64,000 bases of DNA, taken from the NCBI GenBank assembly GCA_964387075.1, contig CAYLVB010000001.1, positions 124,001 through 188,000 on the forward strand. The letters run 5' to 3'. Source of the DNA: PALSA-968 sp964387075 (GTDB lineage Bacteria; Bacteroidota; Bacteroidia; B-17B0; Aurantibacillaceae). This document shows, piece after piece, positions 36,401-44,094 of the stretch. Both the position numbers and the translations under genes were made by a program. Below the pieces are notes generated by a model, which was not told the origin of the DNA, ran no database searches, and worked only from the letters and a program-made list of their open reading frames with translations. Within the stretch, counting starts at the first letter, position 1; each line of letters begins with the position of its first letter.

Positions 36401-39400
36401 CAATATTCAATTAACGGGCGCTGGAATTTACACAGTGGTTGCAACTGTTCCGGGTTGCGGCGCCAGCGGAAGCGGAACTGTTTCAGTAGTGGTGAATCCA
36501 ACGCCTGCGCCGCCCAGCGCCTTAAACAACGGACCATTATGTGAGGGCGATAATTTAAATTTAACGGCTAATGGAACGGGAACTTCCTACAGCTGGTCGG
36601 GTCCCGCTACTTATACATCCAACGTACAAAACCCAACCATTAGCGGTGTATCTGCAGCTAACGCGGGCGTTTACTCTGTTACCACCACCGACAATGGTTG
36701 CACCAGCGCGGCAGGAACAACTACCGTTGTGATCAATACCATACCCACCACGCCGGTACCAACCAGTAACAGCCCGCTTTGTATCAATCAAACATTGAAT
36801 TTAAATACAGGGGCTGTGAGCGGCGCGACTTATAGCTGGACAGGACCGAATACATTTACGGCTAATACACAAAACACTTCCATACCAAATGCAACCGGTG
36901 TGAATGCCGGAACTTATTCGCTTACCATTACCGTGAACGGTTGTACCAGCGCAACAGGAACCGTTGCAGTTATTGTGAACGCTGCTCCTGCCACACCAAC
37001 AGCCAGCGCCAATAGCCCGGCCTGTGTGGGCGACACCTTGTTCTTGTCGGCAACCACCGGTGGCGGCGCAACGTATAGCTGGACCGGCCCCAATTCTTTT
37101 ACTTCTACGGCTCAAAACCCTGTGATCACCCCGGTTACCATGGCAGAGGCCGGAACTTATACGGTTATTGCCAATAATGGCTGCGCGAGTACGCCGGTAA
37201 CGGTTTCTGTTACGGTTAACCCGCAACCATCGCCTCCAACACCGGGCAGCAATACCCCGCTTTGCCAGGGCGGAACATTGAATTTAACCGCAAGCCCGAT
37301 AGGAAGCGCGACATATAGCTGGACAGGACCGAACAGCTTCACTGCCAACGTGGCGAACCCAAGCGTAACCAACGTTGGGCCCGCCGATGCAGGAACTTAT
37401 TCTGTAACGGTTACCGTGAATGGTTGTGTGAGTACGTTCACAACTACCGTGGTGGCTGTGAATACGCCGGCGGTTGCCAATGCCGGATCCAACCAAACAG
37501 TTTGCGCAAATAATCTTTCAGTAGCATTGAGCGGAACTGTTACCGGAGGCTCCTCTACAGGAAACTGGACGAGCACAGGCACCGGAACTTTTACTCCGGG
37601 TTCAACCGCGCTTAATGCCACGTACACACCCAGTAATGCAGATACTGCTTCCGGTAGTATTGTCCTTACACTCAGCTCAACGAATAACGGCGGATGTACC
37701 GCCTCTACTTCTGCCATCACCGTAACTATTACTGACGCGCCGGGCACCAATGCCGGGCCTGATCAATCGGTGTGTGCCAACAATTCCACTGTAACGTTAA
37801 ATGGCAGTATCACCGGCGGCGCTACAGGAGGTACATGGACCACCAGCGGAACCGGAACATTTACGCCGAATGCAAATACGCTCAACGCAACCTACGATCC
37901 AAGTCCTGCTGATACAACGGCGGGAGTGGTAACCTTCACACTTACTTCTACCGGCAACGGGCAGTGTTTGGCTACCAGTGATCAAATAACGGTAACGATC
38001 AGCAACGCGCCTTCGGTAAATGCAGGCCCCGACCAGGTAAAATGTAAGTCTTCTATCGCTACCTCATTAAGCGGAACCGTTACCGTAACAGGAACCGGAA
38101 CATGGTCTACGCTGGGCACAGGAACTTTTACGCCAAACGCGAATACACTGAACGCGACCTATAATCCCGGAACAGCGGATACTACTGCAGGAAGCGTGAT
38201 CCTTGTACTTACTTCTACCGGAGCCGCGGGTTGCGCCCCTGCTACCGATACGGTACGGATAACTTTCACAGATATTCCTTCTGTGAACGCGGGATCAAGC
38301 CAAACAGTTTGCGCGAACAACGCGAACGTTGCGCTTAACGGAACCGTAACAGTTGGAAGCACAACCGGCGCATGGTCTACATCCGGCACCGGAACCTTCA
38401 CTCCTTCCAATACCACGCTTAATGGAACGTACATACCAAGCAGTGCCGATACGGCGGCAGGAAGCGTTACACTTACACTTTCCTCTACCGGCGGTTGCGT
38501 GGTGGTAACCGATAATATAACGATCACTTTTACCGATGCACCCGGAGCCAATGCCGGGCCCAACGTATCGGTGTGTGCCAATAACGCGGTTGCCACCTTT
38601 ACCGGAACGGTGAGCGGAGCAACTTCAACAGGTATATGGTCTACGGCCGGAACCGGAACTTTCAGTCCGGGCAATACAAGTTTGCCTGTTACTTACACGG
38701 CAAGCGCAGCGGATGTGAGCGGCGGTTCCTTGTTCATCATTTTAACTTCTACCGGGAACGGAAGCTGTAACGCGGCGGTTGACACAATGCTTTTAACCTT
38801 CACCGCGCCACCTACCGCTTTTGCAGGAAATGATACAAGCTTCTGCGCCAACAGTTCGCTTGCGCTTAACGGCGTGATCACCGGCGGCGGCGGAACAGGT
38901 ACCTGGACCACTTCGGGAAGCGGAACCTTTACGCCGAACGGAAACACCTTGAACGCTACTTACTCTCCCAGCTCTGCGGATACCGCGGCGGGAAGTGTTA
39001 CACTCACACTCAGTTCAACCAATAACGGAGGATGTCTTGCCGCTACCGACCAGGTGGTGGTAACGATAACAGATGGCCCCACCATTTTTGCGGGCGCCGA
39101 CCAGGCCGTTTGCGCGAACAACAATGTGGTTACACTCAACGGATCGGTTAGTGTTTCCTCCGGGGTAACCTGGTCTACCGCGGGTGACGGAACTTTTGGT
39201 TCTGCGGGATCAACCAGTACTACGTACACGCCCGGCGCAAACGACATCAGCAGCGGCGGTGCAACGATCGTTATTACCTCCACCGGTAATGGTGGCTGCA
39301 ACGCGGTTACTGATACCATGCAAATACAGATCCAGGCGGCTCCCGTTGTGAACGCGGGCGCTAACCAGTTCATTTGTTCGGGCGTTACAAACGTAAGCAT

Positions 39401-42400
39401 CAGCGGAACTGTAACTGTGAGCGGAACCGGCACATGGACGACCTTGGGCAGCGGAACATTTGGTTCTGCAGGCAGTTTAAGTACAACCTATAGTTTAAGT
39501 CCGGCTGATACATTGGCAGGAACTGTTACGCTTGTGCTCACTTCAACCAATAACGGGGCATGCGCTGCGGCAAGCGATACAGTTGTTCTGGCAATTACTC
39601 CTGCAGGATTTGCTTCTGCCGGCGTCGATACCACGGTATGCGCCAACGTAGCTTCGGTTACCTTAGCAGGAATTATTACCGGCGGAAACGGAACAGGTGT
39701 ATGGACCACCAGCGGAACAGGAACCTTTACCCCATCGGGCTCAGCCCTTAACGCAAGTTATGTTCCGGGCGCGGCCGATATAAGCGGCGGAAGCGTTGTT
39801 CTTACCCTTACACCAAACAGCTGTATGCCTTCGGTTGATTCTATGCAGATCACATTTGCCCCTGAACCGGTAGTGAATGCCGGAACAGATCAATTCATCT
39901 GCGCAACCAATAACACCGTTACATTGAATGGTTCGGTAAGCGGCGGAAGTTCCACAGGCACCTGGACCACTTTAGGAAGCGGAAGCTTTACTCCTAACGC
40001 AACCACATTAAATGCTACTTATACTTTAAGCCAGGCTGATTCAACAGCAGGCAGCGTAAGTCTTGTTCTTACTTCTACATTCAACGGAAGTTGCGGCGCG
40101 GTGAGCGATACGGTTGAGATCACATTGACCTTGTCGGCCCTGGCGCAGGCAGGAAATGATACTACCCTTTGTGCAGGCGCAACAGCTTTAAATTTAGGCG
40201 GTATTATCAGTGGCGGAACCGGTGCAGGCGTTTGGAGCACCAGCGGGACCGGAACATTCAGTCCGAATGATTCTACGCTCAATGCATCGTATTCACCAAG
40301 TAGTGCGGATGTAAGCGCGGGAAGTGTTGTTCTTACCTTAACACCCATCAACGCTTGCCAGCCTACAGCCGACTCGCTCGTGCTTACGCTTGTTCCTACA
40401 GCAACCGTGAATGCGGGTACCGACATCTTTGTTTGTACCACTACCAATACGGTTACCCTTAACGGCAGCGTGACCGGCGCTACCACTACAGGCACATGGA
40501 CCACTTTAGGAAGCGGAACATTTGCGCCTAACGCCGATTCGCTGGACGCGGTTTACACTTTAAGTACAGCAGATTCTACGGCAGGCACCGTTACCCTTGT
40601 GCTTACTTCCACCAACAACGGTGTGTGTGGCGCGGTAAGTGATACCGTGGTGATAAACACTACGAATTCAACAACGGCTCTTGCCGGTTCGGATACTACT
40701 ATTTGCAGTAATGACTCTCTTGGTTTGGCCGGAATAATTGTTGGCGGAAGCACGGGACAATGGACCAGCAACGGAAGCGGAACCTTCTCGCCATCGGCAA
40801 GTACATTGAATGCATACTATTTGCCAAGCGCCGGGGATATCACCGCGGGGAACGTTGTGCTTACTTTAACACCTACCAGCGGTTGTCAACCAACAGCTGA
40901 TTCGTTGGTGTTGAGCTTTGATCTTGCCGCGGTTGTAAGTGCCGGAAGTAATTCAGTGATATGCGCTTCTACCAATACCGTAGCACTCAACGGAAGCGTA
41001 AGCGGAGGCAGTACAACCGGGAACTGGACCAGCTCCGGTAGCGGCACTTTCCTGCCGAACTCAACTACGCTTAACGCAACTTATCAATTAAGCCAGGCTG
41101 ATTCAACGGCCGGTTCTGTGACCTTGCTTCTTACTTCAACATTGAGTGGAAGTTGCGGCCCGGTAAAAGATTCCATCACCATAACCATTACAACGCCTGC
41201 TTCGGCGCTTGCCGGAACCGACTTTACCGTTTGCGCCAATAACGCTTCCATCACGCTCGGCGGCACGATCACCGGTGGCAGCGGGCAAGGACAATGGACC
41301 AGCAGCGGTAACGGAACGTTTACTCCGGCCGATACGATCTTAAACGCCACGTACACCCCGGGCGGAACCGATATAAGTAACGGAACGGTTGTACTTACGC
41401 TTACTCCACAAAATTCCTGCGCGCCGGTAGCCGACTCGTTAGTGGTTACCATCACCCCTGCTCCAACTGTGAACGCCGGCAATGACAGCACAGTTTGCGG
41501 CGGGCTTTCGGTGATCAATCTCAACGGAAGTACCAACGCTGTATCTACAGGAGCGGTTTGGACAAGCAATGGCACAGGTACATTTAGTCCGAATGATTCT
41601 ACGTTGAACGCGAGTTACACACCCGCGGGCACTGACAATGATACGCTGATCTTTGTGCTTACCAGTACCGGCAACGGGCTGTGCAACGCTGTAACTGATA
41701 CGATACGGTTCATCCGGAATGTTTCACCTTCAGCTGACTTCGCCTTCAGCAATTTCTGTTCAGGTCAGGCTATCAATTTTGCGGATAGCACAACCGGACC
41801 TGTGGTAAGCTGGAGCTGGAACTTTGGCAATGGAGATACTTCCACCACACAAAACCCTGCTTATACGTATACAGCCAGTGGTACTTATACTGTTAGTCTA
41901 AGCGTATCGGGTGGCCTGGGTTGCAATGATTCGATCACAAAAACCGTAACGGTTCAACCGGCACCTCTCGCTTCGTTCACTTTAACAAACGCGTGTCTGA
42001 ACGATTCGGTTAATTTTGTTGACGCATCATCTGTTACACCGGGCAGTATTGTTTCGTGGAACTGGGGCTTTGGAGATGGAAACACTTCCACACAACAGAA
42101 CCCCGTGCATCAGTACGACAGCGTGAAAGTGTATACGGTATCACTTTCAGTGACCTCAGATTCGGGTTGCACTGCTTCGCTCACGCAAACGATCTCGATC
42201 AATCCTTCTCCCCAGGCAGGATTCACTACACAATACAGTTGCGGTTCCTTGCTCGTTAATTTTACGGATACAACCTTCGCGAGTCCTGACAGCGCTACGG
42301 TTTGGAGCTGGAACTTTGGGGATGGAAATACATCCACGCAGCAAAACCCATCCAATACCTACACAGGTGCCGGAACCTATACAGTGATCTTGCAGGCGCA

Positions 42401-42968
42401 AACCTCCAATGGTTGTGCGGATAATGATACCGCGGTTTTAACCTTAGGCGCGGCGGTGGTAGCTGATTACATACCGGCCGGTGGAAGTTATAATGTGAAC
42501 CAGGGTATTAACTTCACCAACCAGTCAACCGGCGCGGTGAATTACAGTTGGAACTTTGGCGACAATACTGCCGCTTCTACGGTAACCGATCCTTCGCACG
42601 CGTTCACGCAGCCCGGTACTTATACGGTAGTGCTGATAGCCGATAACGGAACGACTTGCAGTGATACGGTAGATTATGTGTTCACGATCAACTCAGGAGG
42701 TTATACGGTGCCAACCGGCTTCTCGCCGAATGGTGACGGAAGGAACGACTTCTTCTACATCATGGGCGGTCCGTTCAGTCAATACGATCTGCATGTGTTC
42801 AACGAGTGGGGCAATGAAATATTCATGTCAAGCTCACAGGCCGACAAGTGGGATGGCAGTTACAAGGACCATGTACAGCCCGCGGGTACATACATCTACC
42901 TGTTTACCGGAAAAACATTTGACGGGCAGGTAATAAAATTAAAGGGAGAAATAAACATTATACGTTAA
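27420..42968 (+). CDS. Giant Ig/PKD-repeat surface protein with type B T9SS C-terminus (SprB-like adhesin)
   Basis: A 5182-residue cell-surface protein. Order: an unusually long leader (1-64) whose hydrophobic part LCILLFILCLNSTDLSAQ ends near residue 64; a glycine-rich region (about 78-285); a beta-rich region (290-455); a BNR_assoc_N-like domain (about 465-595, FTINGSQTLDRGPGPYYFYL); a glutamine-amidotransferase-like domain (about 621-955, GGNFLAQCAGIDLYEN with Cys821); about 42 Ig-like domains in four families (residues 1031-4768); four PKD domains (4769-5094, WNFGDGNTSTQQNP); and a gliding motility-associated C-terminal domain (5095-5182, VPTGFSPNGDGRNDFFY, ending INIIR). The type B C-terminus directs export by T9SS. 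The next gene, 4 bases on, is PorP/SprF-like, as for SprB/SprF of Flavobacterium johnsoniae. Role: probable adhesin, perhaps for gliding; the true start may be hard to fix as no other Met, GTG or TTG precedes the hydrophobic core. Confidence 0.92.
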   Translation: MKKSYSVSIGVFCLSRAQKGSCLHGFNLSFSSEGFPNLKLLSHLKQLCILLFILCLNSTDLSAQTATASFNTAGTFTWTCPTGVTTITVQCRGGGGGGGGVSTFSNAASGGGAGGSYSSSTLTVVPGTDYTLAVGAGGAGGAAGANGTAGGTSVFNGTDVLAVGGPGGTGASAVGGTAGGLGTSTGNIGTTIFAGGNGATGASTLTGGGGGGGAGDANPGGNAGTPTAATAGTGGVAGGANGATGVSNGNPPAAAAAPGGGGAGNRRTTANRVGGAGGAGRVVISYTNPPIVPQPFPDQTFCTTVYPTAYNTVDFSINETAVTNFNASQTNQTLIVTLPAGFEFNLAGAPTVVANTALPAQDITIVGFSRTVSAITVTLTTAATQANLDQINFINFQVRATAASSGDLLRTGGTFQINNSTAIPSATQSLGKLATAGPSAYSSSSVAQYTTANVIRGCTSTANPILEIQVNVTGGSCDPKDVVTQFVFNTLGDAGSTNPVTDITKASIYYSDTIQGFNNANFFGSVNNPNGAFTINGSQTLDRGPGPYYFYLTYTIPGTATLGNMVDAAMTSFTFNGAVINSMTTPNPTGGRQIVAGTCPGSEDLPTPTVNTQTITAGSLVIPMDNAHQNLVPPFNLRSYGLVHALLQADIPVKWVIRTGKAKDAADFIVTAGRVYPSVQAAATQTFVASAFVVDSIWLNNSYYSGGQTATQVMTSFATPNNVAVYQLTADVAVDVRYTLSQRPKIAVFSNGGFQAIQTTMLNNAGITNYFVQDAGDFTGLAECYTFCSEAHWDYTDNPDTRPVQRVMDFVNEGGNFLAQCAGIDLYENHQPSGGHFQTTNGINFSNTGTTNTDYNPDMAYCQYQGTVASKTGTIARFWPIPANSVYKAEEFNAVSTPAITNTVVSSAAHLTHPDSVGSNVYYLGGHQYLTTTINEINGARMYLNATLVPARRPTAFPISLPPNPTICAGQSVTIGPVCVSGATYSWSGPNLNSNVVCNPIASPTVSTAYTVIGFNGGCIMGPSTMTVNVNPTPVMTSTNSATICGNGTVNIPLTSSLASTYTWIAANNPNVTGESVTTQTTSTLNNTLVNTTTVTQTVIYTVTPTSTLGSCVGTPQTVSVTVNPAPTMTSANTATICAGATVNITLTANMASPTFTWIASDNVNTTGESLTTQSTATLSNTITNSTTAAENVIYTVTPTAGGCPGTAQTVTVTVNPTPSMTSANTATICSGATVSIPLTSNIASTYTWIAADNVNTTGESLTTQSTATLSNTITNSSTGVQDVIYTVTPSAGGCAGTAQTVTVSVNASPTMTSANTATICTGATVSIPLTANVGGTTFNWIAADNVNTSGESLTTQNTATLSNTITNGTTSAQNVVYTVTPFSGSCSGTVQTVTVTVNPTPAMTSANTATICSGATVSIPLTANVSSNFTWIASDNVNTSGESLTTQNTATLSNTISNSSTSVQSVIYTVTPTSSGGSCAGTAQTVTVTVNPTPAMTSANTATICSGAAVNIALTANVASNFTWIAANNANTTGESTALQSTSTINDAITNSTAAVQTVIYTVTPTSTAGSCAGAAQTVSVTVNPTPAMTSASTATICSGATVSIPLTSNVASTYTWIASDNVNTAGESLTTQSTATLSNTITNSSTSSQAVVYTVTPTSTGGSCVGASQTVTVTVNPTPVMTSASTATICGGSTVSIPLTSNIAATYTWIASDNVNTTGESLTTQSTATLSNTITNGTTSAQNVIYTVTPTAGTCAGTSQTVTVTVNPAPTMTSANTATICTGNVVSIPLTANVGGSTFTWIAGDNVNTSGESLTTQNTATLSNTITNGTAVAQNVIYTVTPAFGGCNGTVQTVTVTVNPVPAMTSASTTTICSGGTATINLTANVPSNFTWIAGDNVNTAGESLTTQNTATLSNTITNSSTSVQNVIYTVTPTSTGGSCAGTAQTVTVTVNPTPAMTSANTATICSGSSVNITLTSNVASTYTWIAANNASTTGESLTTQSTGTLSNTITNSSAVAQNVIYTVTPTSSGGSCVGASQTVTVTVNPAPVMTSATSATICTGGTATIPLTSNIGATYTWIAGDNPNTTGESLTTQNTATLSNTITNTLTTAQNVIYTVTPTSTGGSCPGAAQTVTVQVNPVPTATATPSSQTICSGSVTTVTLTSNIAGTVYNWTVTQSGVTGASASSGSTISQTLTTTGAAAGTAIYTITPVNGCSGAAITVTVTVNPTPSATATPNAQSICSGNASSIALTSNVGGATFNWTVTQSGVSGASASSGSTIAQTLSTTGVVAGTATYTITPTAGGCAGAPITATVTVNPVPSVTATPATQSICSTNATSVALTSNVGGTTFAWTVTQTGVSGASASSGSAITQTLSTTGVSSGTAVYTITPTAGTCAGAPITVTVTVNPVPSATATPNTQTFCSGNTTAINLTSNVGGATFAWTVTQTGVSGASASSGSTIAQTISTTGAATGTAVYTITPTAGTCVGSPVTATVTVNPLPVMTSASTATICSGGTVNIPLTSNVASTYTWIAANNPNTTGESVTTQTTSTLNNTLTSTTGTTEVVVYTVTPTSSGGSCAGSSQTVSVTISPTPIVTVTPTSQAFCSGGATSITLTSNVGGTVFNWTVTQTGVSGASASSGSSITQTLSTTGAVSGTAVYTITPTIGTCTGTSATATVTVNPVPTITATPNAQSICSGNATAIALTSNVGGATFAWTVTQTGVSGASASSGSNITQTLTATGTTQGTATYTITPTAGTCSGAPIVVTVSVNPIPSVTATPSVDAFCTGGVTSVALTSNVTGTTFAWTVTQTGVSGASASSGSSITQTLTTTGAVSGAAVYTITPTAGACVGSPTTVTVTVHPIPAMPSASSNSPVCLTNTINLSTALVSGATYNWSGPNTFTSNAQNPNIPNAAFADAGTYSLNITVNGCTSPTNTVVVVVNTPPPTNLSPGSNSPVCTNQTLNLTIGAITNASYSWSGPNSFTSTAQNPSIANIQLTGAGIYTVVATVPGCGASGSGTVSVVVNPTPAPPSALNNGPLCEGDNLNLTANGTGTSYSWSGPATYTSNVQNPTISGVSAANAGVYSVTTTDNGCTSAAGTTTVVINTIPTTPVPTSNSPLCINQTLNLNTGAVSGATYSWTGPNTFTANTQNTSIPNATGVNAGTYSLTITVNGCTSATGTVAVIVNAAPATPTASANSPACVGDTLFLSATTGGGATYSWTGPNSFTSTAQNPVITPVTMAEAGTYTVIANNGCASTPVTVSVTVNPQPSPPTPGSNTPLCQGGTLNLTASPIGSATYSWTGPNSFTANVANPSVTNVGPADAGTYSVTVTVNGCVSTFTTTVVAVNTPAVANAGSNQTVCANNLSVALSGTVTGGSSTGNWTSTGTGTFTPGSTALNATYTPSNADTASGSIVLTLSSTNNGGCTASTSAITVTITDAPGTNAGPDQSVCANNSTVTLNGSITGGATGGTWTTSGTGTFTPNANTLNATYDPSPADTTAGVVTFTLTSTGNGQCLATSDQITVTISNAPSVNAGPDQVKCKSSIATSLSGTVTVTGTGTWSTLGTGTFTPNANTLNATYNPGTADTTAGSVILVLTSTGAAGCAPATDTVRITFTDIPSVNAGSSQTVCANNANVALNGTVTVGSTTGAWSTSGTGTFTPSNTTLNGTYIPSSADTAAGSVTLTLSSTGGCVVVTDNITITFTDAPGANAGPNVSVCANNAVATFTGTVSGATSTGIWSTAGTGTFSPGNTSLPVTYTASAADVSGGSLFIILTSTGNGSCNAAVDTMLLTFTAPPTAFAGNDTSFCANSSLALNGVITGGGGTGTWTTSGSGTFTPNGNTLNATYSPSSADTAAGSVTLTLSSTNNGGCLAATDQVVVTITDGPTIFAGADQAVCANNNVVTLNGSVSVSSGVTWSTAGDGTFGSAGSTSTTYTPGANDISSGGATIVITSTGNGGCNAVTDTMQIQIQAAPVVNAGANQFICSGVTNVSISGTVTVSGTGTWTTLGSGTFGSAGSLSTTYSLSPADTLAGTVTLVLTSTNNGACAAASDTVVLAITPAGFASAGVDTTVCANVASVTLAGIITGGNGTGVWTTSGTGTFTPSGSALNASYVPGAADISGGSVVLTLTPNSCMPSVDSMQITFAPEPVVNAGTDQFICATNNTVTLNGSVSGGSSTGTWTTLGSGSFTPNATTLNATYTLSQADSTAGSVSLVLTSTFNGSCGAVSDTVEITLTLSALAQAGNDTTLCAGATALNLGGIISGGTGAGVWSTSGTGTFSPNDSTLNASYSPSSADVSAGSVVLTLTPINACQPTADSLVLTLVPTATVNAGTDIFVCTTTNTVTLNGSVTGATTTGTWTTLGSGTFAPNADSLDAVYTLSTADSTAGTVTLVLTSTNNGVCGAVSDTVVINTTNSTTALAGSDTTICSNDSLGLAGIIVGGSTGQWTSNGSGTFSPSASTLNAYYLPSAGDITAGNVVLTLTPTSGCQPTADSLVLSFDLAAVVSAGSNSVICASTNTVALNGSVSGGSTTGNWTSSGSGTFLPNSTTLNATYQLSQADSTAGSVTLLLTSTLSGSCGPVKDSITITITTPASALAGTDFTVCANNASITLGGTITGGSGQGQWTSSGNGTFTPADTILNATYTPGGTDISNGTVVLTLTPQNSCAPVADSLVVTITPAPTVNAGNDSTVCGGLSVINLNGSTNAVSTGAVWTSNGTGTFSPNDSTLNASYTPAGTDNDTLIFVLTSTGNGLCNAVTDTIRFIRNVSPSADFAFSNFCSGQAINFADSTTGPVVSWSWNFGNGDTSTTQNPAYTYTASGTYTVSLSVSGGLGCNDSITKTVTVQPAPLASFTLTNACLNDSVNFVDASSVTPGSIVSWNWGFGDGNTSTQQNPVHQYDSVKVYTVSLSVTSDSGCTASLTQTISINPSPQAGFTTQYSCGSLLVNFTDTTFASPDSATVWSWNFGDGNTSTQQNPSNTYTGAGTYTVILQAQTSNGCADNDTAVLTLGAAVVADYIPAGGSYNVNQGINFTNQSTGAVNYSWNFGDNTAASTVTDPSHAFTQPGTYTVVLIADNGTTCSDTVDYVFTINSGGYTVPTGFSPNGDGRNDFFYIMGGPFSQYDLHVFNEWGNEIFMSSSQADKWDGSYKDHVQPAGTYIYLFTGKTFDGQVIKLKGEINIIR
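30510..33836 (+). repeat. Array A: 12 tandem Ig-like repeats of about 92 codons
   Basis: Each unit begins NPxPxMTSAxTATICSG and contains TWIAxDNVNTxGESLTTQ, TATLSNTITN and VIYTVTP before ending TVTVTV. Twelve units cover residues 1031-2139, about 277 bases each. Protein identity is high while synonymous positions vary between copies. Copy 1 carries SVTTQTTSTLNNTL instead of the inner form. Confidence 0.9.
33837..36002 (+). repeat. Array B: seven Ig-like repeats with one A-type repeat inside
   Basis: Units begin NPxPSxTATPxxQSICSGN and contain TSNVGGATFAWTVTQTG, VSGASASSGS and TAVYTITPTAGTC. Four B units (33837-34913) are followed by a thirteenth A-type unit (34914-35192) and three more B units (35193-36002). 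A and B share the TICSG/SICSG opening and TVTVNP junction, so they are related. Confidence 0.88.
36003..37460 (+). repeat. Array C: six Ig-like repeats of about 81 codons
   Basis: Units contain SNSPVC, NLxTGAxSGATYSWxGPNTF, TSNAQNPxIPN and AGTYSLTITVNGC. The YSW(S/T)GPNSFTS strand is the constant centre. Residues 2862-3347. Confidence 0.88.
37461..41723 (+). repeat. Array D: sixteen Ig-like repeats of about 89 codons, last half in alternating pairs
   Basis: Units open with NAGxDQxVCANN and contain LNGxVTGG, TGTWTTxGTGTFTPN, TLNATYTPSxADTAAGSV and LTLTSTNNGGC. From unit 8 (39333) to unit 15 (41453) two subtypes alternate, one ending LVLTSTNNGxC with SDTV and one ending VVLTLTPxxxCxPxADSL. Residues 3348-4768. 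Confidence 0.88.
41724..42701 (+). repeat. Four PKD domains before the sorting domain
   Basis: Each has the PKD core W(N/G)FG(N/D)G followed by STxQNPxxxYxxxGxYTVxL: WNFGNGDTSTTQNPAYTY, WGFGDGNTSTQQNPVHQY, WNFGDGNTSTQQNPSNTY and WNFGDNTAASTVTDPSHAF. They place the sorting domain away from the Ig arrays. Confidence 0.85.
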
Positions 42969-42972
42969 GAAT

Positions 42973-43980
42973 ATGAAAGCACGGATCATTATAGCCTTTT
43001 TCTTCTGCTGCAGTTTTGCGGCGGCGGTAAAAGCCCAGGATTTTCACCTGGCGCAGTACGACGCTTTTTCGTTGTACATGAATCCTGCCCTTACCGGCAA
43101 TTACCTGGGTGAGGACGGAGATTACCGGGCCAACCTGGTTTACAGGAACCAGTGGAGATCCTTATCACCTAAACCATTTGCTACGTACGGCGTGTCGTAT
43201 GATATGCCTTACAAGCGTTATGGGTTTGGCGGGTACATCCTGGATAATAAATCGGGAGTTGGAAATTTCAATACCTTGAATTTTCAGCTATCCGGAGCGT
43301 ATTTTATTACAGATCCAAAAACCTCGCCGCATTTATTAAGTACCGGATTGCAATTGGGTTTGTTCTATAAAAGTTATAATCCTTCTAAATTGCTGTTCGA
43401 GAGCCAGTATGATTACTCCAGCGGCACTTTGAATCCCGATATTGCCAGTGGTGAGAACCAGAACAGGGTGAACCGGGCCAATTTCGATGCCAACATGGGT
43501 ATCTTTTACAAATACCGCGACACGCAGAAAAAATACTGGCCTTTTATTGGTTTGTCTTTATTTCATGTGAACAGGCCTAACGAGAGTTTTCTAGACAGTA
43601 AGAGCAAACTGCCCATACGCTGGAATATACAAACGGGCTGCGATTACCAGGTAAATGAAAAACTGAAACTGGTGCCCATGGTATTGTACATGAACCAGGC
43701 GCGCGCGTGGGAACTGAATATGGGTCTCCTCTCCTATTACCGCTTGAACGACAGCAAAGATGTTAAGTACGACCTGGTGGCAGGACTGAATTACCGATTA
43801 AAGGATGCTGTGATCATGCAGTTGGGCGTGAAGAAGGATAATGTGGTGCTGCGCATGAGTTACGACTTCAACACCTCTAAACTGAATGCCTATAGTGGCG
43901 GAAAAGGCGGCTTTGAGATCACCCTGCAGGTGATCGGCATCAAAGGACAACCTGTCTTTAAAACAATGGCTAAGTTCTAG
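42973..43980 (+). CDS. PorP/SprF-family type IX secretion outer-membrane protein
   Basis: The 335-residue protein has a signal peptide (1-21, ending AVKAQ) and the family opening DFHLAQYDAFSLYMNPALTG (22-41), then NYRANLVYRNQW-like DYRANLVYRNQWRSLSPKPF, YGVSYDMPYKRYGFGGYILD and a beta-barrel to the end. PorP/SprF proteins are outer-membrane components needed for export or surface attachment of type B C-terminal-domain cargo; SprF is specific for SprB. The 4-base distance to the giant adhesin gene makes the two one operon and this protein its probable dedicated partner. It contains no peptidase or enzyme motif. Confidence 0.93.
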   Translation: MKARIIIAFFFCCSFAAAVKAQDFHLAQYDAFSLYMNPALTGNYLGEDGDYRANLVYRNQWRSLSPKPFATYGVSYDMPYKRYGFGGYILDNKSGVGNFNTLNFQLSGAYFITDPKTSPHLLSTGLQLGLFYKSYNPSKLLFESQYDYSSGTLNPDIASGENQNRVNRANFDANMGIFYKYRDTQKKYWPFIGLSLFHVNRPNESFLDSKSKLPIRWNIQTGCDYQVNEKLKLVPMVLYMNQARAWELNMGLLSYYRLNDSKDVKYDLVAGLNYRLKDAVIMQLGVKKDNVVLRMSYDFNTSKLNAYSGGKGGFEITLQVIGIKGQPVFKTMAKF

Positions 43981-44094
43981 AAGAGACCTTAACTAAAAAC
44001 CTGCAAGCCTTGCTCTTCTTGCTTTTTGATTGCTTTTCTCCCTTAGCCAAAAAAGATAGTGATCATTATCTCTCGGGATTCATTAACTTTACAT

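Noticed and set aside
30510..41723. CRISPR array or tandem DNA repeat locus
   Set aside because: Units of 240-280 bases keep one reading frame, vary at synonymous sites and lack short identical repeats with unique spacers; they are protein-coding Ig domains.
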